Source: JAPPKS01 sp963667895
Lineage (GTDB): Bacteria > Poribacteria > WGA-4E > PCPOR2b
Assembly: GCA_965223985.1 (NCBI GenBank)
Contig: OZ245030.1
Coordinates: 3,348,001 to 3,412,000 of the forward strand
Direction: 5' to 3'
Length of the DNA: 64,000 nt
This document shows, piece after piece, positions 46,080-55,731 of the stretch. Made by a program: the position numbers and the translations under genes. The notes under the pieces were generated by a model. That model searched no databases, was not told where the DNA came from, and saw nothing but the letters and a program-made list of their open reading frames with translations. How positions within the stretch are numbered: the stretch's first letter is position 1; every line of letters begins with the position of its first letter.

Positions 46080-46538
46080 TTAATCCGCCGCTTCCTCCAA
46101 CTGAGTCAGAACCGGCGACTCAACGCGGATTGCATCCTTAATGCAAACTTCCTCGCACAGTTTACAGCCAACACAATCCTTGGGTTTGACAAGTTCACAA
46201 ATCCCAAAGAAACTTTCAGCGTGTTCTCCTGTTTCTGGATCTAGCAGTTCAAGGCAATCCCACGGGCAAATGTGTACGCAGAAATCACAACCGGAGCAGA
46301 GTTCTTCATAAATTACAGCGATTGGTCGGTTGGTTGGACGTCTAATAAATTTGCAGACATTACCGTACTGATCTCGAATTGCTTCGACCGGACAAACCAT
46401 CCCACAAGCGCTGCAATCGATACAGATATCCGGATCTATATCATGCAGTTTATTGCGTTCGCCCGTAATTGCATCAACAGGACAATTCGTCAGACATGCC
46501 ATGCACCCAACGCATTCGTCTGTAATATAATAAGCCAT
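46080..46538 (-). CDS. Ferredoxin-type protein with four [4Fe-4S] motifs
   Basis: A 152-residue iron-sulfur protein with two bacterial-type ferredoxin modules. Four cluster motifs are seen: CVGCMACLTNCP, CIDCSACGMVCP, CSGCDFCVHICP and CVGCKLCEEVCI. No other domain is present, so it should be a soluble electron carrier. It is the first gene of the ferredoxin-yicC-gmk group, with no intergenic space before yicC. Partner enzyme unknown. Confidence 0.92.
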   Translation of the reverse strand: MAYYITDECVGCMACLTNCPVDAITGERNKLHDIDPDICIDCSACGMVCPVEAIRDQYGNVCKFIRRPTNRPIAVIYEELCSGCDFCVHICPWDCLELLDPETGEHAESFFGICELVKPKDCVGCKLCEEVCIKDAIRVESPVLTQLEEAAD

Positions 46539-46825
46539 TCGGAGGTTCCTTCCTTCTCGGGGCTAGATAATCTAATACCGTGGAGGGTAAATCAACCTAA
46601 TTATAACATGGAAATCTCGATTAAAGCAAACCATATCAACAACCGCTTATGTGTGTGTCACGGATATCCGTGATTTCATTAGGCGATACTAAAGGTTTGG
46701 CCTCTGAACGGTTAAATCTTTTGATATATGATTTGCTTGTCTTTTGTGTTATAATGGTTGATGTTGTTTACATTCCTTACTGAAGCTCCAACCAAAAGGG
46801 GAGCTCTTGAGCGGAGGGGATTCGT

Positions 46826-47968
46826 ATGAAAGACTTTGCGTTTTCCGGGGGACGCCCCGACCCGTACACCTTTCCAACGGAAGGGTTGATTGAGGCAAGT
46901 GCCGAAGCGCTGTGCGAGTTAGGCGGTAGTCTCGTCAACTATCCGGGTGACAATGGATATCGCGGCTTACGTGAGTTGGCTTCAATGCGCTTTGAAAGGC
47001 GAGAAGGCGTGCCGCTACCCATTGATAACATCTCAATCACGTCCGGTTCCATGCAGGCACTAGATCTTGTCCTGGGGACTTTCATCAATCCAGGGGATAC
47101 CGTTCTGACCGAAGAGCTAACCTACAGTGGCACACTTGGTCTCTTGAGACACCTCAAAGCCAATCTTGTAGGTGTACCGATAGACTACACTGATGGTATG
47201 AACATAGAGGCGCTTGAGGGGATTCTTAAAGACTTAAGGGCGAGGCAGATTCGCCCTAAGTTAATCTATACGACCCCAAACCACCAAAACCCCACGGGAG
47301 CTATTCTTTCGTTGGAGCGTCGCGAACAACTGTTAGTGCTGGCGAATGAATACGATACCTTGATTGTTGAGGACGATTGCTACGGCGACATTGACTTCGA
47401 ACCTAACCTGACGCCCGATTCGCTGTTTAAGCTCGACCGTAACAACCGCGTCATTTTTGTCGCAACGTTTTCAAAAATACTCGGTGCCGGTGTTCGTCAG
47501 GGTTACTTCGTCGCTAGACCACCGTATCACAGCATGATTCTTGACAACCGCTGGGATGCCGGAACAAGTGCCCTGGCAAGCGCAATTGTAGCGAAGTTTT
47601 TCAAGAAACACCTCGACCAACATCTCGCTGTAACAAATGCCGCCGTAGGTGCGAAGTGTCGCGCCGTCATCAACACGCTTCGCAGAAATGTCAGCGGCAT
47701 CTGTACGTGGACAAACCCACGAGGAGGGCTTTTTCTCTGGATGCATCTACCAGAAACAACGGATATGGAAAAGCTGGAAACGCTTGCAGCGGAGAATAAT
47801 GTTGGTTTCACGCACGGCAGCGCGTTCCACTATCACAGCCTTCCCATCAAGTGTATCCGCCTCGCCTACGCCTATTGCCATGTTGATGATATTCCCGAAG
47901 GCATCACCTACCTCTGCAAAGCCATCCGCAGAGCACAGATTGAGTCGGTTGGCATCGCAGCTGGTTAG
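46826..47968 (+). CDS. PLP-dependent class I/II aminotransferase (2-aminoadipate/MocR-like, no HTH)
   Basis: A 380-residue fold-type I aminotransferase. ISITSGSMQALDLVLG, IYTTPNHQNPTGAILSLERR, LIVEDDCYGDIDFE and the PLP-lysine region TFSKILGAGVRQGYFVA are present, matching 2-aminoadipate transaminase/MocR-type enzymes. No DNA-binding domain is attached. GGAGGGG lies 6 bases before the ATG. Amino-acid specificity is not predictable. Confidence 0.9.
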   Translation: MKDFAFSGGRPDPYTFPTEGLIEASAEALCELGGSLVNYPGDNGYRGLRELASMRFERREGVPLPIDNISITSGSMQALDLVLGTFINPGDTVLTEELTYSGTLGLLRHLKANLVGVPIDYTDGMNIEALEGILKDLRARQIRPKLIYTTPNHQNPTGAILSLERREQLLVLANEYDTLIVEDDCYGDIDFEPNLTPDSLFKLDRNNRVIFVATFSKILGAGVRQGYFVARPPYHSMILDNRWDAGTSALASAIVAKFFKKHLDQHLAVTNAAVGAKCRAVINTLRRNVSGICTWTNPRGGLFLWMHLPETTDMEKLETLAAENNVGFTHGSAFHYHSLPIKCIRLAYAYCHVDDIPEGITYLCKAIRRAQIESVGIAAG

Positions 47969-48013
47969 ATTTCAAAATGGAAGGAGATCTCTAGTTCGTG
48001 AAGGGAGTCTGCT

Positions 48014-49066
48014 TTGTCATCCGCAACATCGCAGACGATAAGGATGAAATACCATAGCAGTTTCCGGCTTCTAGCGTTACTCAGTTTAGCAGCTGCTTGG
48101 GTTGGGTGCAGTGACGAGACACCAGCCACTACTATCCAGCAGCCGGAAGCAACAAATTTTGGTGATGTGTCGGGTGTTATCGCCGACGCAGGCACGGGAA
48201 TTCCTATCCCTGGAGCAACCGTCACTTTATTGAATCAGCGCGTGGAAACCGATGTTGAAGGGAGGTATGTCTTTACGCACATCCGTCACTCAGACACCTT
48301 GAATCTAACCGTTGAAGCAACCCACTACGAGAGCCGAACACGGACTTTCGTGCTCAATTCTGAAAACTTCAGGTTGGATGTTTCCTTGAACCGGTTATTG
48401 GGCGCTGTGTCTGGCACCGTTACTGATACAAGGACGGGAAATCCTATTCCGGGGGCGTTGGTCACCTTATTGGATCGGACAGTGGCAACTGACAGCGACG
48501 GAAGGTACAACTTCATACAGATCCCGTATTCGGAAGGCTTAAATTTGACTGTCAAAGATGCGGACTACGAGGGAAAAACGCAGACCGTTACGCTAGATGT
48601 GGAACGCCTTGCGCTGAGGATTTCCCTGCGACCGTTGACAAACCCGGAAGCGGAAATCGGGCAATTTCTCAACGGCTTTTCAGCTCTGATTGAGTCGACG
48701 GATGCGAATCACATCGACGCTATCCAGAACCAATTCTCGGAAGCTTACCGCGCTGCGGACGATCCAATCACGCAATTCGGGGTGGCTGCGGGCACCATTC
48801 CTGCGGACTTCAATCATGTCATCCCATTAGTAACCGAGCTGTTTGAAAAGTATAGCACAATTGAATTTCAGTTCCACGATATTCAGGTGGATGTGGTTCA
48901 CGCCCGAGAGGTATCCTCGCGGCTTGTCCTTGACGTTATCTCGCAGAAAGAGCCTCGACTTGATATGCGCCGGTTCACAGCGGAATGCCAGATGGATTTT
49001 AGAAAAGAAGAATCCGGTTGGAAAATCGTCTTCTGGCAACTTTCGCATGTCGATGTTCAGTTGTAA
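48014..49066 (+). CDS. Lipoprotein with two carboxypeptidase-regulatory-like domains and an NTF2-like end
   Basis: The signal (MKYHSSFRLLALLSLAAAWVGC) ends in a lipobox-like AWVGC, so it is probably a lipoprotein. Two beta-sandwich repeats follow (VSGVIADAGTGIPIPGATV and VSGTVTDTRTGNPIPGALV), the CarboxypepD_reg type. The C-terminal 130 residues (LNGFSALIESTDANHIDAI...EESGWKIVFWQLSHVDV) resemble an NTF2-like fold. The TTG at 48014 has GGGAG at 6 bases; ATG at 48044 fits the signal peptide better but has no spaced ribosome site. The next gene follows by 31 bases. Confidence 0.7.
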   Translation: MSSATSQTIRMKYHSSFRLLALLSLAAAWVGCSDETPATTIQQPEATNFGDVSGVIADAGTGIPIPGATVTLLNQRVETDVEGRYVFTHIRHSDTLNLTVEATHYESRTRTFVLNSENFRLDVSLNRLLGAVSGTVTDTRTGNPIPGALVTLLDRTVATDSDGRYNFIQIPYSEGLNLTVKDADYEGKTQTVTLDVERLALRISLRPLTNPEAEIGQFLNGFSALIESTDANHIDAIQNQFSEAYRAADDPITQFGVAAGTIPADFNHVIPLVTELFEKYSTIEFQFHDIQVDVVHAREVSSRLVLDVISQKEPRLDMRRFTAECQMDFRKEESGWKIVFWQLSHVDVQL

Positions 49067-49097
49067 TTCAGATTCTCAAAAACAAGCTAGGAGTTGC

Positions 49098-49829
49098 ATG
49101 ATGATTCATTCGAAGGAAAACAGGTTGTTTCGGCTACTTTTTCCAGTCTTCTGCGCATTCTGTATTACGGGCGTTTGTAATTTCGCTTCACAAAGCCATG
49201 CCCAAAATTATTATCCGGATGAATTCGGAAATACATGGCGTTTACGCAGCACTGATGGTGTCGATGAGAGAATCGTGACGATTGAAGGTCCCGAAATCGT
49301 CAACGGAGAAGAGCTCAAAATCATTGCCGATCAAACAAACGGTGATACCAATCGACTCTATGTCAAAACGGAGCCGGACGGGATTAAACTGTACCGCCTG
49401 ATTGCGAATGTCGCTCTGTTGGGAGAGATTATCTTCGACTATTCGCCGCCGCAGTTTTTTCTGCCGAATACAATAGATCTCGGCACGAAGTGGATCATCG
49501 AAGGTGAAGCCTCAATCCCGCTTCTCGGTCAGATTCACAGCACCACGGACTCGGAAGTTGTTGCGATTGACGATATCACTGTTCCGGCCGGCAGCTTCCC
49601 AAATTCCCTAAAGATCGAGCAGGCTGTCATGAACATCGCACCAGTTGGGAACCTAGACCTGAAAATGACGATGTGGTTAGCCCCGCATGTCGGTCTCGTG
49701 AAAGCAATTAGTTCGAGTGATGTTATCTTTGAACTCATCAGTTACGATGTCGCAACTGAAGAGACCGAAATCGCAGTCCAACCGAAAGGCAACTTAGCGG
49801 CAACGTGGGGAGCGCTTAAGATTCCCTAA
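49098..49829 (+). CDS. Exported protein of unknown function
   Basis: A 243-residue exported protein. The N-terminus (LFRLLFPVFCAFCITGVCNF...SHAQ) is a signal peptide. The mature part is beta-rich (YYPDEFGNTWRLRSTDG, LGTKWIIEGEASIPLLGQI, DDITVPAGSFPNSLKIEQ, MTMWLAPHVGLVKAIS). That order resembles a family of outer-layer hypothetical proteins with DUF3108-like or lipocalin-like sheets. GGAG lies 4 bases before ATG 49098, with a second ATG at 49101. It probably shares a transcript with the lipoprotein before it. Confidence 0.6.
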   Translation: MMIHSKENRLFRLLFPVFCAFCITGVCNFASQSHAQNYYPDEFGNTWRLRSTDGVDERIVTIEGPEIVNGEELKIIADQTNGDTNRLYVKTEPDGIKLYRLIANVALLGEIIFDYSPPQFFLPNTIDLGTKWIIEGEASIPLLGQIHSTTDSEVVAIDDITVPAGSFPNSLKIEQAVMNIAPVGNLDLKMTMWLAPHVGLVKAISSSDVIFELISYDVATEETEIAVQPKGNLAATWGALKIP

Positions 49830-50125
49830 ACAAAGCCAGTCTTGCACGAAACCACCAGTTGTCTATAGCGCACCCTGAGCAAATTGCGGTACATTCAATG
49901 TCGTCGACAATGACCTAGAACCACGGAACTAGCAATACGATTGGGACGGTTGGTAACGCCCTCCTAAATGGTTGTTAAAGCCATGGGCAATTCACATCCT
50001 CGGCTTCCCACCAATCCCCACCATTTACGTCAGGATAATCTCGCAGATTCCGATCGACTTGCCCGCTTGATGATAGCGGCGTGTCTAGTCGATATTGTGG
50101 GTTGTAATCCTTCAGTCTATTGAGA

Positions 50126-51541
50126 ATGCAAGCTGACCTATCCCATTATTCCAAGAACCTAAATCACATCTCTTATCTCGTCGCCTATACAATCGGCTGT
50201 ACTCTGCTCGGCGCGGCATTGGCAATTTACGCTGAGTCTCCCATTGTTATCATACTCGGTCTGGCAATCGTAGGGTTTTTGGTGTTCATGTCGACGGACT
50301 TCACGCTCTACGCGATGCTAATCTGCTTGCCCTTCTCATTTCGCTACATTCTTCCCGCTGAAGCCGAAATCCAAACGCCCACAGAGCCGCTGTTGGGAAT
50401 GCTTGTGTTCGTCTTTCTCATCAGAAAGGTTGTCAATCGGGCAATACGTCCGAAACAGAACGAGAGGGATGATATAACAAGTGAGCGCTTCCCATTCCGC
50501 GTGCCTCTGAGTTTTTTTATTTTCGTGCACTTTCTACCGACACTCAACGCCCCTCAACTCTTCGTCTCGGTCAAAGGTGCGTTTCGGGCTGTTGTTTACA
50601 TAATGTCGAGTTTCTTGGCTTATGAATTGATTAAGAACCGTCGAGATCTGCGAAGGCTCTTTGTTGCTGCGTTCCCTTCCGCATCAATCGCAGTTGTCTG
50701 GACAGCGATCGTGTTAATCTACAATATCAATCAGTGGCAATGGACCACTGCTTATCGAGGTTCACCATTCACGAACTACTCTGTGTATGGCTCGTTCACG
50801 GCAATATTCTTCTTAATCGTACTCAGCCGACTGCTACTGGATCGCACGCCTTACGATCGGGTGTTGTGGACCGGATTGTTGATTATCTTCAGTGTGGGAC
50901 TCATGATGTGCTTCTCACGGGGCGTATGGCTGTCGGTCGTTGTCTCAGTTGTTTTTCTGCTGATGCAGACCGGTGAGCAACACAAAAAAATCCTGTTTGT
51001 CGTATTGATTGGGGGGCTTGTACTTTTTTTATTTGCCTTGCCCGGTGTCTCCGATATCATATTGAACCGAATCTCAACTGCATTCAGTTTGCAGTTTGCG
51101 TCCAATCAATCGCGATTACTACGCTGGGGCCAAGCGTTTATTATGTTCCTGCAGAGTCCAATTATTGGGAACGGATACGGTGCCTTTGCCATGACCTATG
51201 AGCCAAACATTTCTCTCATAGGGGAATTTGTGGCGCAATATCGACTAGGGGCGCATAGCGAATATCTGCAAGTTCTAGCGGAGTTGGGCATTGTGGGCTT
51301 TGCGGTCTGGATGTGGGTAATTGTCGCTTTCTTCCACTATGGACTAAGCGCACTCCCACATATCGAAGATGCATTTTATCGATTTATCATAGTCGGTCTT
51401 ATGACAGCCGAATTATCACTGCTTGTCCATTTTACCGTCAACAACCTGTTGAACGGAGATAGAATTGGTGTGCCATTCTGGCTAATTTACGGTTTACTTC
51501 CCGCCGTTGTACACATCGCAAAAAGGGAGAAATCGCTCTGA
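50126..51541 (+). CDS. O-antigen ligase/polymerase-like membrane protein
   Basis: A 471-residue protein with about twelve membrane helices and a large loop near the end. SRGVWLSVVVSVVFLL and the loop block NGYGAFAMTY...YRLGAHSEYLQVLAELGIVGF match the Wzy_C/WaaL signature of O-antigen ligases and polymerases. It should act in surface polysaccharide assembly. It is isolated; no glycosyltransferase genes are nearby. ATG at 50126, with TTG at 50120 as an alternative. Confidence 0.8.
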   Translation: MQADLSHYSKNLNHISYLVAYTIGCTLLGAALAIYAESPIVIILGLAIVGFLVFMSTDFTLYAMLICLPFSFRYILPAEAEIQTPTEPLLGMLVFVFLIRKVVNRAIRPKQNERDDITSERFPFRVPLSFFIFVHFLPTLNAPQLFVSVKGAFRAVVYIMSSFLAYELIKNRRDLRRLFVAAFPSASIAVVWTAIVLIYNINQWQWTTAYRGSPFTNYSVYGSFTAIFFLIVLSRLLLDRTPYDRVLWTGLLIIFSVGLMMCFSRGVWLSVVVSVVFLLMQTGEQHKKILFVVLIGGLVLFLFALPGVSDIILNRISTAFSLQFASNQSRLLRWGQAFIMFLQSPIIGNGYGAFAMTYEPNISLIGEFVAQYRLGAHSEYLQVLAELGIVGFAVWMWVIVAFFHYGLSALPHIEDAFYRFIIVGLMTAELSLLVHFTVNNLLNGDRIGVPFWLIYGLLPAVVHIAKREKSL

Positions 51542-51694
51542 AACTAGCACGCATTGGCAGAACTATACGAATCGATTTCTGCTTTTGACGTTCGTTAGAT
51601 TCTTGAGAGTTTGTGTGTTTCTACTGATAGTGTCAGTGCCGAAAGAATGAATACAGTGATGTTCGATATGGTTGAGTTTCGTATCAAGTCTTCT

Positions 51695-52858
51695 CTATTC
51701 TTCAAAATTATTCTGTTGGAGTGTCCTTAACCGCCTTAGCATGATTTCCTTTTCTTCTTCTGTAAAGTCTGAAAATTCTTCACGCGGCATTACACATTCC
51801 CGCCAAACCTGATTTGTAAATGAATCATCCCAATCGGGAGGATAAGGGAACGGAAATTGTTCTCCTTCACTTCGTGAGTTAACATATTTCTCAATTCGTT
51901 TGAAATCGCTTTTTAAGTCACAACCCTTTATAAATTTTTGCTGGTCGGTCAAGAGCAAGGGAGCCAATTTCATGTGGAACTTGTCGTTTGAACTAAAGAT
52001 ACGGCAGAATGGCAACTCAAACAGATAATTCAAATCTATATGGTTTGTTGACCTAGGTCCAACCAACCCACTGAATAACGCCCACTGAAAAATTAGATGA
52101 ACCCTGATACAATAATATCCATATTGAGAAAATTCGTGCATTCGTGGCATGGCGCATTCACTCCAGCGGTTGAAAATAGCAGTGGAAGTTTCCTCTGGGA
52201 CATTTGCTATCTTTACCAAAATCTGCAATAATTCTAACTGATACTTTGAATCGTTCAAAAGATTTTCAACAGTCATCGGAATTTCGTCCAGGGATTTTGC
52301 CTTTAAATTTTTCAATTTGCTGCCTAATTTTTGAAGACGTGTTAAATTAATTCTTTCGATTTCTGAATGCCATTGTTCGGCCATTTTATAGTCGGATTCA
52401 CTAAATTCACCGGCTGCCCAAGCGCTTAAAGTTTTTCGTCCTGTTTGTTCGTCGAAGTAGATTCCACGTCCTATTCCAGGGATGTAAGATTCGGTACCAT
52501 CAAGATATATAGGGGTCATGCCGTCTATCGGGATGTCTTCCCCCAATAAACTTAGCCCGAGTAATGTAGACCAATCGGTATTAAATCGATAGAGACCGTG
52601 CATACGCCTAGAAAGCACCGATACGACCTGTTCAGGGGTTCGTTTCGCACTAAAGTCCTTATCAAAGTCTTTTCTTAAATCAGCACCTATCTCGCTGAGC
52701 AAAACCTGGGTGCTCACTGCTAGATAGTATCGACCAAGACAACCAGATTCAGCGTCGGACAAACTTTCTAAAGTAGATTTGTCAATAATGATTGTCGGCT
52801 TTTCAGAAACATCTTTCAGGACATATTGGTTGTTTATTATAATTGCTTTAGTATACAT
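51695..52858 (-). CDS. Distant PIN-like orphan protein in AT-rich DNA
   Basis: A 387-residue soluble protein. The N-terminal TIIIDKSTLESLSDAE and the block AKRTPEQVVSVLSRRMHGLY resemble a family of bacterial hypotheticals with a PIN-like start (IDKSxLxxLSxxE, RTPEQVV). The rest is helical; a WRECVMPREEFSDFTEEEK tail closes it. The start at 52858 (MYTKAIII) is chosen because GGGAG lies 7 bases upstream; the ATG at 52873 contains that site. The DNA is visibly AT-richer than its neighbours, which fits transfer. RNA cleavage is only a possibility. Confidence 0.5.
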   Translation of the reverse strand: MYTKAIIINNQYVLKDVSEKPTIIIDKSTLESLSDAESGCLGRYYLAVSTQVLLSEIGADLRKDFDKDFSAKRTPEQVVSVLSRRMHGLYRFNTDWSTLLGLSLLGEDIPIDGMTPIYLDGTESYIPGIGRGIYFDEQTGRKTLSAWAAGEFSESDYKMAEQWHSEIERINLTRLQKLGSKLKNLKAKSLDEIPMTVENLLNDSKYQLELLQILVKIANVPEETSTAIFNRWSECAMPRMHEFSQYGYYCIRVHLIFQWALFSGLVGPRSTNHIDLNYLFELPFCRIFSSNDKFHMKLAPLLLTDQQKFIKGCDLKSDFKRIEKYVNSRSEGEQFPFPYPPDWDDSFTNQVWRECVMPREEFSDFTEEEKEIMLRRLRTLQQNNFEE

Positions 52859-52885
52859 CTTAGATACTCCCAAGATTAATATTAC

Positions 52886-52913
52886 ATTATGTTAAAGGTA
52901 AGTAATTTGTCCA
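52886..52913 (-). promoter_or_regulatory. Candidate promoter for the AT-rich orphan gene
   Basis: On the minus strand TGGACA (52913-52908) and CATAAT (52891-52886) are 16 bases apart, about 30 bases before the start codon at 52858. Plausible sigma-70 type, but in AT-rich DNA. Confidence 0.35.
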
Positions 52914-52987
52914 TATTGCACTGCGGTAGCAATATTTGTGCTCAAATGAAGTACTTACTCACGTTAGTTAATGTAAAATATTAGCTT

Positions 52988-53155
52988 GTGAAAAAACCAG
53001 TTAAAAAAATATGGGATTCTCATGTAAAAAGTTACGGGGATGTTAGGCGTGTCAAATCGAGCACACCGCCGGCGGTTGAATTAAAGGGTGGTGTAATTTG
53101 TGCTTTTCATAGGATTAAGTGGAGCGGACATTCTTCTCGGGGCGTGCATAATTAA
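52988..53155 (+). CDS. Possible 55-residue basic protein
   Basis: GTG at 52988 opens VKKPVKKIWDSHVKSYGDVRR and ends GGVICAFHRIKWSGHSSRG before TAA. The composition is basic and protein-like, but no family is known and no clear ribosome site is seen. It fills much of the gap between the AT-rich orphan and the GH67-like gene. Confidence 0.2.
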   Translation: MKKPVKKIWDSHVKSYGDVRRVKSSTPPAVELKGGVICAFHRIKWSGHSSRGVHN

Positions 53156-53192
53156 ACTGAACCTGGTGTGGTTATTGGAAAGGGCATAGCTT

Positions 53193-55709
53193 TTGGGACA
53201 GCGTACACGATTGAAACGTGTGACTTCTTCAGTGATTGTTTATCTTCTGTTGCTCCTACCACTTCTTTGCGTGCATGATTGGGCATTTGCTGCTGATGTT
53301 CCAATCGTTCGGTCTGGGCGTCCAATGGCGACAATTCAGATTGGCGCGTCCGCTTCAGCACAGGAGCAGTTTGCAGCTGAAGAAATTCGGACGTTTATTC
53401 GGCGCTTCACCGGCGCGGAACTGGACATCTTTACAAATCGTCAATCCACGACAACCCCGACGGTGATTGCACTCGGCACCCCCGACTCGAATCCGGTGAT
53501 TCGTCTGCTGCTGGCAGACAAGGCACTCCACCTTGATGCCGACCTCGGCGATGAGGGGTATGTGCTCAAAACAGTCGAATTGAATAACGAATTGATTATT
53601 GCTATCGCAGGTAACGCATCGCGGGGAATACTCTATGGCGCTTATGACCTAGTTGAAGCGTGTATTACGCGGTTGACGGGACTCTCGCCCGTAGATCTAG
53701 ATTTTGTGGTTCAACCCTCGCCAAACCTCATCCTCCCTTTCATTGATAAAACGTCTCAGCCATTTTACCCTATTAGAGCGGGATTGGAGGTTGAAAATGT
53801 AGATTGGTTTGCGCGGCATCGGCTCAACATGAGCGGCGGCGAAGGTGTGTGGACGGGCACGGGCATTGATGACGGGCTCGGTACAGCGTTCAAATACATA
53901 GATTCGCCAATCTTGGAGTCGTTGCAAGATGAGCCTCTCAACCAACGTCAGCAGCGCGTCCGAGAACTCCGCAATCGCTTCAATGCGTTGCATCGACGGG
54001 GGATTGATTCATACCTTTTTATGTATGTTACCGGTGAACCGACAAATGCGGTGATTGAGAGGCGTTCTGATGTTTTGGGACCGCGCGTGCCTTATAGCGG
54101 TTCACGGAATCGCATTGCCTATCGCCCTTTTTGTTGGTCAAAGCCAGAATTTCACAGCTTGGCGCGGCAGTTGGTTCAAGAGATTGTAAAGACCTATCCG
54201 ACACTCGCCGGTTTCCACTTACGGACTTGGGGCGTTGAAACTCGTGCTTGTCACTGTCCGGAGTGCGGAGACACATCAGAAAAAGGGCAAGACCTGCTTT
54301 GGCAGGTGATTTTCACAATTGTTGACGCCGCCCAACAAGTTCGCCCCGATTTTAAATTCTATATCTCCGGATACGACAGGTTTTGGCTTAAGGACCCCGA
54401 TAGCAATTACGCAAGTCAGCTGCCAGAAGGCACAATCTTTTCTCAAAAATGGGGAGCAGATGGGGAGCCAACTGCGGATCCGAGGATTTCAATCGAGCGA
54501 ATCAACACCCTCGGCGAGTTGGGGCACCGCCTGATTGTACTCTCCCATGACGTCGAAGAGGTGGTTCCGTTCTGGATGGTCGAAGGCGATCTCTTCGTCC
54601 ATGGTGTCCGAGAGTTGGCAAATAACCCTGCTGTGACTGGTTTAGGCGGCTTTACGGTTCAAGGCACTCAAAACAACTTGGGTCATTTGGATCGCCTCGT
54701 GAGTGCGAAAATAAACTGGGATATAGAGGTAAATCACCTTCAACTGATGGAGAACTATTTGGTCAATCAATACGGCGCCGACGCTGCCAAGCCAATTCTC
54801 AATGCCCTGCGAATAAACACATGGGTATTAGCGAGCTACTTTAGCGACTACGCTGGTTCGCTTTCCATTGCTGGAGATTATGGAGGCGGATCCACTGGAC
54901 TTGCCACCCGGTTTTGGGACATCATCGGGACGGACGCCGTTGACGATATGCTCTCAATACCCAATAAGCGTTCCGCTCGTTTTGCCTTGGATCGCTTTTC
55001 TTCACTGCTACCGCAGCAGCAGCAGGCTGCCAATGACATGAAGGCAGCTACCGAAATTGCACGGCCCATTTCCCGCGAGGCTGCAAGCATTCTGTCCGAT
55101 GCCTTAGACCTGATGCGTCTGTGGGTGCTGTTTTTTGAATGCCGACTCCGTTTGATGGAGGCGGTTGAGGCAGGCTATCAGGAGGGGAAGGAGCACCTGA
55201 TTCGTGCAAAGTTAAGCAGCGCGACAGAATATTCTCGGTCAATGATTCCGCTTATCAAGTCTTTCCATGAATTCGTCTCAATCTTCGGTTACACCCGGAC
55301 GGTCAATGAAGGCATTCTGGTCAAGTTTATAGAGGAGGAGATAGCTTGGCTGGAAAACTTTGACCCGCAAACGCTCATTCGGGACACCGATCACTTCTCT
55401 CCCCAAAAGCCCGAACTTAAAATTGATACGGTGCGCAACTACCCCAACCCGTTCGATCAGGAAACGACGTTGATGTACGAATTGACGAAGGATGCTGATG
55501 AAGCTTCAATCTCAATCTACTCTAAAGCCGGTCGCCGTGTTCGTGTTCTGAGTGGCGTTTCGGCGCGCGAAGGTTATAATGAGGCAATGTGGGATGGACG
55601 AGATGAACACGGAACGATTCTTGCCAATGGCGTTTATCTGTACAAAGTTCATGCGGTAGCCGACAGTGAACAGACTCAAGCTTTGGGGCGATTGGCAATC
55701 CTTCGGTAA
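53193..55709 (+). CDS. Secreted GH67-like (alpha-glucuronidase/DUF4838-type) protein with FlgD-like tail
   Basis: An 838-residue exported protein. After the signal peptide (SSVIVYLLLLLPLLCVHDWAFA), residues about 30-165 form a GH20/GH67-type beta/alpha domain (QEQFAAEEIRTFIRRFTGAEL, GNASRGILYGAYDLVE). Residues about 185-560 look like a TIM barrel (HLRTWGVETRACHCPECG, YISGYDRFWLKDPD, IFSQKWGADGEP). A helical part follows, then about 90 C-terminal residues with VRNYPNPFDQETTLMYEL and LANGVYLYKVHA, the FlgD-like tail also seen in the WD40 protein. It may act on a glycan; substrate unknown. TTG start with AAAGGG upstream. Confidence 0.75.
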   Translation: MGQRTRLKRVTSSVIVYLLLLLPLLCVHDWAFAADVPIVRSGRPMATIQIGASASAQEQFAAEEIRTFIRRFTGAELDIFTNRQSTTTPTVIALGTPDSNPVIRLLLADKALHLDADLGDEGYVLKTVELNNELIIAIAGNASRGILYGAYDLVEACITRLTGLSPVDLDFVVQPSPNLILPFIDKTSQPFYPIRAGLEVENVDWFARHRLNMSGGEGVWTGTGIDDGLGTAFKYIDSPILESLQDEPLNQRQQRVRELRNRFNALHRRGIDSYLFMYVTGEPTNAVIERRSDVLGPRVPYSGSRNRIAYRPFCWSKPEFHSLARQLVQEIVKTYPTLAGFHLRTWGVETRACHCPECGDTSEKGQDLLWQVIFTIVDAAQQVRPDFKFYISGYDRFWLKDPDSNYASQLPEGTIFSQKWGADGEPTADPRISIERINTLGELGHRLIVLSHDVEEVVPFWMVEGDLFVHGVRELANNPAVTGLGGFTVQGTQNNLGHLDRLVSAKINWDIEVNHLQLMENYLVNQYGADAAKPILNALRINTWVLASYFSDYAGSLSIAGDYGGGSTGLATRFWDIIGTDAVDDMLSIPNKRSARFALDRFSSLLPQQQQAANDMKAATEIARPISREAASILSDALDLMRLWVLFFECRLRLMEAVEAGYQEGKEHLIRAKLSSATEYSRSMIPLIKSFHEFVSIFGYTRTVNEGILVKFIEEEIAWLENFDPQTLIRDTDHFSPQKPELKIDTVRNYPNPFDQETTLMYELTKDADEASISIYSKAGRRVRVLSGVSAREGYNEAMWDGRDEHGTILANGVYLYKVHAVADSEQTQALGRLAILR

Positions 55710-55731
55710 AAAAAGGGATTCGATGCACGCC

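Noticed and set aside
48843..49097. N-terminal extension of the exported-protein gene
   Set aside because: It lies inside the preceding lipoprotein gene in another frame; the signal peptide starts at 49098.
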